Source of the DNA: Cheilinus undulatus
Taxonomy: Eukaryota; Chordata; Actinopteri; Labriformes; Labridae
DNA length: 64,000 nt
Reading direction: 5' to 3'
Assembly (NCBI RefSeq): GCF_018320785.1
Contig: NC_054866.1
Coordinates: 34,511,000-34,574,999, forward strand
Shown one piece after another: positions 60,101 through 64,000 of this stretch. The notes under the pieces are model-generated. The model did not search any database. It was not told the origin of the DNA and was given only the letters and a program-made list of their open reading frames with translations. The position numbers and the translations under genes are program-made. Numbering within the stretch: the first letter of the stretch is position 1; every line of letters begins with the position of its first letter.

Positions 60101-61101
60101 TGTTAAATTTAGGCTTATTTTCTCTTTGAGATAAGCTCACAGGCACAGGACAGTTTAGATTATATTAATCATGCAAAGATCCTACACACTCTAACACACA
60201 CATGCACTGCATATGTACACTATCATGCATGCTACATATAAGAGGTGCAGGAAAAGGAGAGATGAAATTTCATTAATGGCTTCCTTCTGCTGTGAATGAG
60301 ACATCAGCAGTGGTGTTGGAAATAATCCTAATCTCTGCAGATCATCTTTTTTTACTTTAGATGTGAATAGATGAATCTCTAGGAATGGTACATGTCATGC
60401 AATACAAAAAATGCTCACTTAATCTTGCATATGTTCAGAGGTCATGGAGGCTGCATATGTATGACGTTTATCTGGTTTACCAATAAGATTTCCCAGATAA
60501 TTTTAAATCCATACAGTTATTAAAAGGTAACTTCAAAAGAGTTTTCTGTTAATTTTCTCATAAATTCAGCTTTTAAATTGTCAAAATTGGTAAAAATATC
60601 AGCTCAGTCCCATGGTAGTGGATCTAAATGCTCTATGTCATCCAAACGATATTAAAATGTAATATTTGAAATAATGTAAAACAGAAAAAAGCAAAAAATC
60701 TCCACATATATGAAGCTGGATCCAGAAAAGTTTTGAATATATTTTCTAGAAAAACAGGAAGCTATTAACCCTTCATCACAGCAGCAGCTCATTCATTCAT
60801 TGAACTCCGATATCTACCACTTTCACTACAGCAGTACAGTGTAAGGATCAGCAGACATAAAGTACTTTACTTTAATCCCTTTACGCTCTCAATTGTATAT
60901 ACGCTAGAGGTCAGAACACGGTCAAACCCATCATTTCTGATTTCAACCCTCTCACCTGCTTGGATTCATTTCCTGTGAAATGCCAGACCACAGTGTTTTT
61001 AGAGATGTCTGAGTTGGGACTGTACCAGGCGTGTAAGACCACCATCTGGCCCTTCACCACCTCCATCTCTCCTCGGGGGATCTCCACCTTGTGGGTGTCA
61101 C
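40503..61101 (-). CDS. esam: Endothelial cell-selective adhesion molecule (ESAM), first exon missing
   Basis: ESAM is a JAM/CTX-type Ig receptor of endothelial tight junctions and platelets. Exons in order of transcription: 61101-60956, 56676-56475, 56039-55884, 41539-41417, 41322-41193 and 40977-40503, with agreeing phases, encoding about 409 aa. The first starts inside a codon, so a signal-peptide exon lies upstream. The first two exons form the V domain (VEIPRGEMEVVKGQMVVLHA, then NTQESDTGRYFCSV). The next two form the C2 domain (EGNVTLSCQSAYGKPVPQYK, then MSGKYICRASNTAGS). The fifth is the membrane segment (ATLGSIVGLVAMVLFLIFIL) with basic RRKR. The long Pro/Ser-rich tail contains EDAQAPKRVSWAKS, NGTLSS and ends VMVPAQSQAGSLV, the PDZ ligand I recall for mammalian ESAM. 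Intron 41540-55883 is about 14 kb. Confidence 0.95.
42250..43816 (-). mobile_element. Tc1-like transposon with nearly continuous but dead transposase, in esam intron
   Basis: Left terminal repeat CAGTGCTGTGAAAAAGTATT follows a TA (42248-42249). The opposite terminal repeat is missing: the match stops at TCAGGAATCAGAAAGG (43816), where another repeat begins. The transposase is on the - strand: a DNA-binding part (43359-43144, TTIRDIIHKWRKLGTVV, PRSGQPTKIT), then after a frame break a catalytic part (43088-42582) with ILCTDETKVELFG and GGGSVMVWGCFAASGPGPL. The region around the second catalytic Asp (normally QQDND) is deleted. The third motif reads SLYSNPIEMLW, with no acidic residue where the family has DLNPIE. 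Confidence 0.9.
43817..43905. repeat. LINE-tail-like repeat (AATC / GTATAGTGCCAATT type), copy 1
   Basis: AATAAATCAATC, then TTGTATAGTGCCAATTTATA, ACCAAAGTTATCTCAAG and ACACTTTAC. The same block occurs at 57065-57178 after an AATC array. I recognise it as a widespread fish element, possibly the 3' end of a LINE. Confidence 0.6.
45583..46278 (+). mobile_element. Tc1-like transposon, internally deleted, TATGGACAAAAGTATT family
   Basis: Inverted ends TATATGGACAAAAGTATT and AAATACTTTTGTCCATATA mark both borders, so the family is clear. Inside, a frame at 45866-46090 keeps C-terminal transposase text (AMLPTLWQQFEEGPFLFRHD, ELDWPVQSPD), but the DNA-binding and first catalytic parts are gone. The element is a dead deletion copy. 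Confidence 0.85.
46690..46930 (-). mobile_element. L1-type LINE fragment, ORF2 C-terminal end
   Basis: The - strand frame 46924-46694 reads LVLLKWNSSSPPIFSKWIKK followed by VLYFLKLEKIR and TWTPFLDIL, the layout of the last part of fish L1 ORF2. No RT or endonuclease remains. The neighbouring C-run and A-rich text (46550-46690) may be its 3' tail region. Confidence 0.7.
46960..51560. other. esam intron, middle part
   Basis: AT-rich intron with homopolymer runs, a purine-rich GAGAGA patch (50510-50760) and weak repeat-like text such as 48640-48850 (CAACTTAA phrases). I saw no exon, no conserved reading frame and no clear element boundary. Confidence 0.4.
51563..52289. mobile_element. Tc1/mariner-like non-autonomous element, copy 2 (complete)
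   Basis: Ends are CAGTGCCTGTAAAAAGTA and, reversed, CAGTGTCTGTAAAAAATAC. Each is bordered by TA (51561-51562 and 52290-52291). It is the uninterrupted relative of the copy at 1897-3175 and serves as its empty-site reference. The open frame inside has no transposase similarity. Confidence 0.85.
52292..55200. other. esam intron, right part
   Basis: AT-rich intron without recognisable exon. A block near 53930-54060 and one near 54740-54870 look like old repeats, but I cannot name them. Confidence 0.35.
55209..55391 (+). repeat. tRNA-derived SINE
   Basis: A tRNA-like head has an A-box-like TTTAGCTCAGCTAGTAGAGC and a degenerate B box (GGATTGATTCC). It is followed by a CT-rich body (CCCCTCACTCTCTCC) and the 3' end CAGCTATCCTATCAAGAAAA then GGCAAAAAGCC. 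This head-body-tail order is that of a common teleost SINE. The spacing and changes in the B box rule out a functional tRNA. Confidence 0.75.
57065..57178. repeat. AATC microsatellite plus LINE-tail-like repeat, copy 2
   Basis: About eleven AATC units (57065-57108) run into TTTGTATAGTGCCAATTCAT, AACCAAAGTTATCTCAGG and ACAGTTTAC, matching 43817-43905. Confidence 0.75.
57771..58268. mobile_element. MITE with GTGCTTAACAAATTTATT end, copy B
   Basis: Left end AGGTGCTTAACAAATTTATT after a TA. The body matches copy A (23321-23830), for example CACCATTTTGAACAGGAATGAG-type and TAGGGCAGCTGTGGCATAAA phrases. The right terminal repeat is lost where the 58.3-kb tandem repeats begin. Confidence 0.75.
58270..58700. 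repeat. Tandem repeat, about 180-bp unit, 2.5 copies
   Basis: Units start near 58275, 58445 and 58611 with GCTTCTTTCTTTACTTTC. They continue through AACCCCTTTTT, AAATGCCAAATGGTACC, GAAGAG and AATAACTGGAGCTGGCTC. A related single unit seems present at 17950-18110 (GAGCTGGCTTCTG, AAGCCAAATGAAGAGCTG). Confidence 0.8.
58934..59444. mobile_element. Probable MITE with stepped TACTT/AAGTA repeats
   Basis: Left part CAGGGATGCAAAGTAACTAA then TTACATTTACTC; right part GTACTTGAGTATGACAG then TACTTTATCCACCTCT. The inverted, ladder-like TACTTNTACTT composition is that of a common fish element, often assigned to hAT. No clean target duplication was seen. Confidence 0.5.
59465..59520. repeat. Short dispersed repeat (ATATTTACAGCTGATAT type), partial copy 3
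   Basis: GCCAATATTTACAGCTGAAA followed by CATATCAGCAGCATATA, resembling 16536-16672. Text of the same kind lies at 58858-58932, so the 58934-59444 element may have split it. Confidence 0.4.
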
Positions 61102-61793
61102 CTGAAACAACAGCACAGAGCAGCAGGGAAAGGGTTAATCACAGATTTAAGAAGCAGAGATAGAGTTTAAAGTGTCCACAAGTATTAGCTAATCCCATTT
61201 ATACGCATTAACACACCACTGACTCAGCAGTGGGAGCAATTTGGGGTTGAGTGGCTAGAGGGAGGATATGTGACTCCATCGAATCCCCAGCTTTTGACCT
61301 CTGCTCCACAACTGTCCCAGTAGCATGAGTAGCACCCAAACATCCTCAAAATTAAAATGTATTACTCAAATTATAACAAAACAGGTAAAAGTGATATTTT
61401 GTTTTCTTTTTATCAGAAAATTAAAATAATGAATCATATTCAGTCAGAATGGATTTTAATCTAACTTCTTTTTAAAATGTTGAAAATTGTAAAATAAAAA
61501 ATCATTATAAAAATTGGTCTTGAAATCAATATCTTGACACATACTGTGAGCTTACTGTGTTTTTGAATGCATGTAATAGTAGTCTTTCATGATTTCTGTA
61601 GTTTTTTGTAGATTTATTGACTTTGTTTTTTCATGCATCCAGGTCCAATGTTGGATAAACTCAATATCATATTTTGACCATTTTAACTGTTAACTATTGT
61701 GTCCTTGATTGATGACACAATGTTAATGGTGTGTGAAAACAGAAAGAGAAAAATATCGGCAGCTATTTTAAGGTGAAATTAATTCCTTTTAAA

Positions 61794-62410
61794 CAGTGGC
61801 TCTCAACTGGTGGGTCCGGACCCAAAGGTGGGTCGCAGAGCTATTTCCAGTGGGTCATGAATGTGCGCCTGGAATCAAAGGATGCTACAAAACTTTATGA
61901 TGTACAGAAGTGAATCGATACTTTAATGACATCATCTATAAAGGGAGAAGACAGAATGTTTGTGAAGCTGGGGATGTTGGGGGCTTTTTCTTTTTTTTTT
62001 CATTTTTTGTCAATTATTTATCCACAGATGTCAACTTTTGGAAGTGTGCAGAATTGGGGAGAGAATTTCAGTCATTTACACAAGATTTGACCTGATTTAT
62101 CTCCTTTTCTTGGAATATAAAAGCTAGTTTTCCCAAGAAAAGTAAGCCACTGCTGAAGAATTTGTAGAGTTCCATCAATCTTTAAAAAAAAAAAAAAAAA
62201 AAAAAAGTGTATGTATGCCCTACTGTAACTAAATGCTTTTTCAGGTATATTTATTTTTTCCCGTTCTTTATTTAAATCAGATTGTATTCCATCTTAGGTC
62301 CAAACTGCAGCATTCTTCATTAAATACATTCATGTTGAAATTCTTTGAAATTTAGGTCATAATTTCTCACAAGGAGGTGGTGATGACACTCAACCAGCTG
62401 AGAACCACTG
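61794..62410. mobile_element. hAT-like MITE upstream of esam exon 61101
   Basis: Left end CAGTGGCTCTCAACTGGTGG; the right end reversed reads CAGTGGTTCTCAGCTGGTTG. Flanking 8-mers CTTTTAAA (61786-61793) and CTTTCAAA (62411-62418) are a hAT-type target duplication with one mismatch. No transposase; contains an A run of about 22. Confidence 0.85.
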
Positions 62411-63374
62411 CTTTCAAACACTCTGTTATTGTTTTGCTGGTATACAAACAGGAGTCAATTTCATTTGAGTTTCACAAAGTAGTTCCTGAAGTTCAAATTC
62501 TGGCATTTTGACAACTCTACATCTTATTCTAGGATGATTTATAGTGAGAGAAAAAAGACTACATTTCATCTTTTTTCATACTTTGCAGGTTTCTATTTGC
62601 ATAAGCAAGCCCATGACAAATGATTTAACCCAATATGACTTTGGGTTTTAAAGTATTATGAGTTCAAGAGTAGATGAGTTCAGTGGTAAAGCTTTAAAGA
62701 ACAGAAAATTCAAAAATAAACCAAAGCTGATCTATTGAATCAAAAGGCAAAGACAGACTTAGTGAGAGAGATTAAGGTGCATGGATTACAGAGAAATAAG
62801 AACCTTAATCATGCAGACTTTAAGGACTTTGTTGCTCCTGTAGTATGTAAAGACCAAGTCTTGCTCAGAGATATCAAGAAAAAGCAAAGCAACTTTCTAA
62901 AAAAGCAACAACATATGCATAAAAGAAAAGAAAAGGTAGATGAAAGGAGGAGGTCAAACTCACAGGGTGCCCAGTCACCTGAACCAGACAGCTGGAGCTT
63001 GATCAGCCGATCCAAGCACTCGTTTTCCACCTGGGTCTCCAGTTTGACTACTGGTTTAAAAAACACTCATGCAAAGAAAAAGGTATTCCTGCTGCTAGAT
63101 CCTTGCAGCAACACTGGCAAAAGTATTCCTCATATGCCCCAACGGAGGGACGGAGAACACACAGAATGAGCGTTACTGTGATCCATGGACCAGCAGCTAA
63201 AATCTCCACATCTGTTCAGCACGGCACGCCTTCCTTCTTTTGCAGCGTGTGTAGAAGTAGGAGAATTAGGTGATAGCTGGTGGGGGGGCTGAGCTGCAGG
63301 GGGTAAACTGACCTAGAGGAGAAAAGCGTGCGTCTGTGTGTGAGGGATGGAGATTTTAAGCAAAAGGCAGAAAG

Positions 63375-63435
<61 letters not shown>

Positions 63436-64000
63436 CTTGTTTTCACGTTTTATACTTTTGCTGCTGACACACTATTTCTCACGGGACCACATGCCCCCAT
63501 CCGCTGTGTTGTTCCTGTCCCTTAATTTCTGAATCTCTGGATCTGGTAAGTCCGGCCGAGTAATCCTCAAACAATCCAGGATGCAATCCTCTCACCTCAC
63601 GTGAGCCAAACGAGCTCAGCTGGACATGGATATGATCTGACACACATGGTTACTTCACCCAGCAACGCTGCTGTCACTGCCACTATCATCATCATCATCA
63701 TCAACACAGACAGCATGCTCTCTCTAAATGACGATTAGCAGATCGCTTTGCTTTACATTTAATCATTCATATCATGCAAACTCTGATGAGCATGGAGGAG
63801 ATGGAAATCAGGCAGTCGACGTTTGCAAAAAGATGCATAGTGACACATTTAATGGAGCAAATTTTTAAAAAGGAGCATCTCAAGACAGTAAACACCTTGA
63901 TTTAACTGGAAAATCATATCAGTGGTGCTTAAACTGAATGATACACTTCAGAGCTTCCTTTAAAGTTCAGTCATATGAGTCTCTCTTTTAACAAAACTGC
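62411..64000. other. Region upstream of the visible esam exons
   Basis: Expected to be esam intron 1 and possibly its 5' end. No signal-peptide exon is recognisable. It holds the candidate exon at 62964-63050 (see findings), a GA microsatellite and an ATC run near 63685. Confidence 0.4.
63378..63434. repeat. (GA)n microsatellite
   Basis: Pure GA dinucleotide run of about 57 bp. It creates spurious long open frames of alternating Arg-Glu and Ser-Leu. Confidence 0.95.

Noticed and set aside
62735-63169. 144-aa open frame on the + strand
   Set aside because: Lys-rich translation of AT-rich DNA with no domain; the only coding-like stretch inside it reads better on the other strand (62964-63050).
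63216-63446. Open frame of repeated Ser-Leu on the - strand, and its Arg-Glu counterpart on the + strand
   Set aside because: Both are translations of the (GA)n microsatellite; no coding evidence outside the repeat.

Overview
The window looks like nuclear DNA from a ray-finned fish, probably a percomorph teleost. It is AT-rich, its genes have canonical GT-AG introns, and its spacers are filled with decayed Tc1/mariner-like, hAT-like, LINE, SINE and LTR-retroelement copies typical of teleosts. Five conserved vertebrate genes can be rebuilt exon by exon with consistent intron phases. There are no bacterial-type operons, CRISPR arrays, rRNA genes or functional tRNA genes.

Layout, left to right. 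(1) 1-7,880, + strand: the 3' part of jam3 (second Ig domain, membrane segment, cytoplasmic tail with a PDZ ligand). Its 5' exons lie left of the window. (2) 7,880-13,475: intergenic DNA with a decayed Ty3/gypsy-like fragment and a broken Tc1-like transposon. (3) 13,476-24,160, + strand: the complete vps26b gene (6 coding exons, 333 aa, retromer subunit). (4) 25,562-27,166, - strand: the complete thyn1 gene (7 coding exons, 215 aa, EVE domain). (5) 27,167-29,375: the region between the divergent thyn1 and acad8 genes, with a ZNF143/Staf-like motif. (6) 29,376-37,074, + strand: the complete acad8 gene (11 exons, 419 aa, mitochondrial isobutyryl-CoA dehydrogenase). (7) 40,503-61,101, - strand: esam (six 3' exons, signal-peptide exon not found). 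It converges on acad8, with opposing poly(A) signals about 100 bp apart near 39.5 kb.

The genes do not form a pathway. jam3 and esam both encode JAM/CTX-type Ig adhesion molecules of cell junctions, and their linkage around a vps26b-thyn1-acad8 block is the most notable genic feature. I found no convincing undescribed biological system. The less ordinary signals are structural: a hAT-like element nested in another transposon with clear target duplications, a hAT-like MITE carrying a GTGGCAAAA minisatellite, a two-copy MITE family, a 19-bp perfect hairpin, and an unexplained candidate exon upstream of esam whose phase fits the gene.
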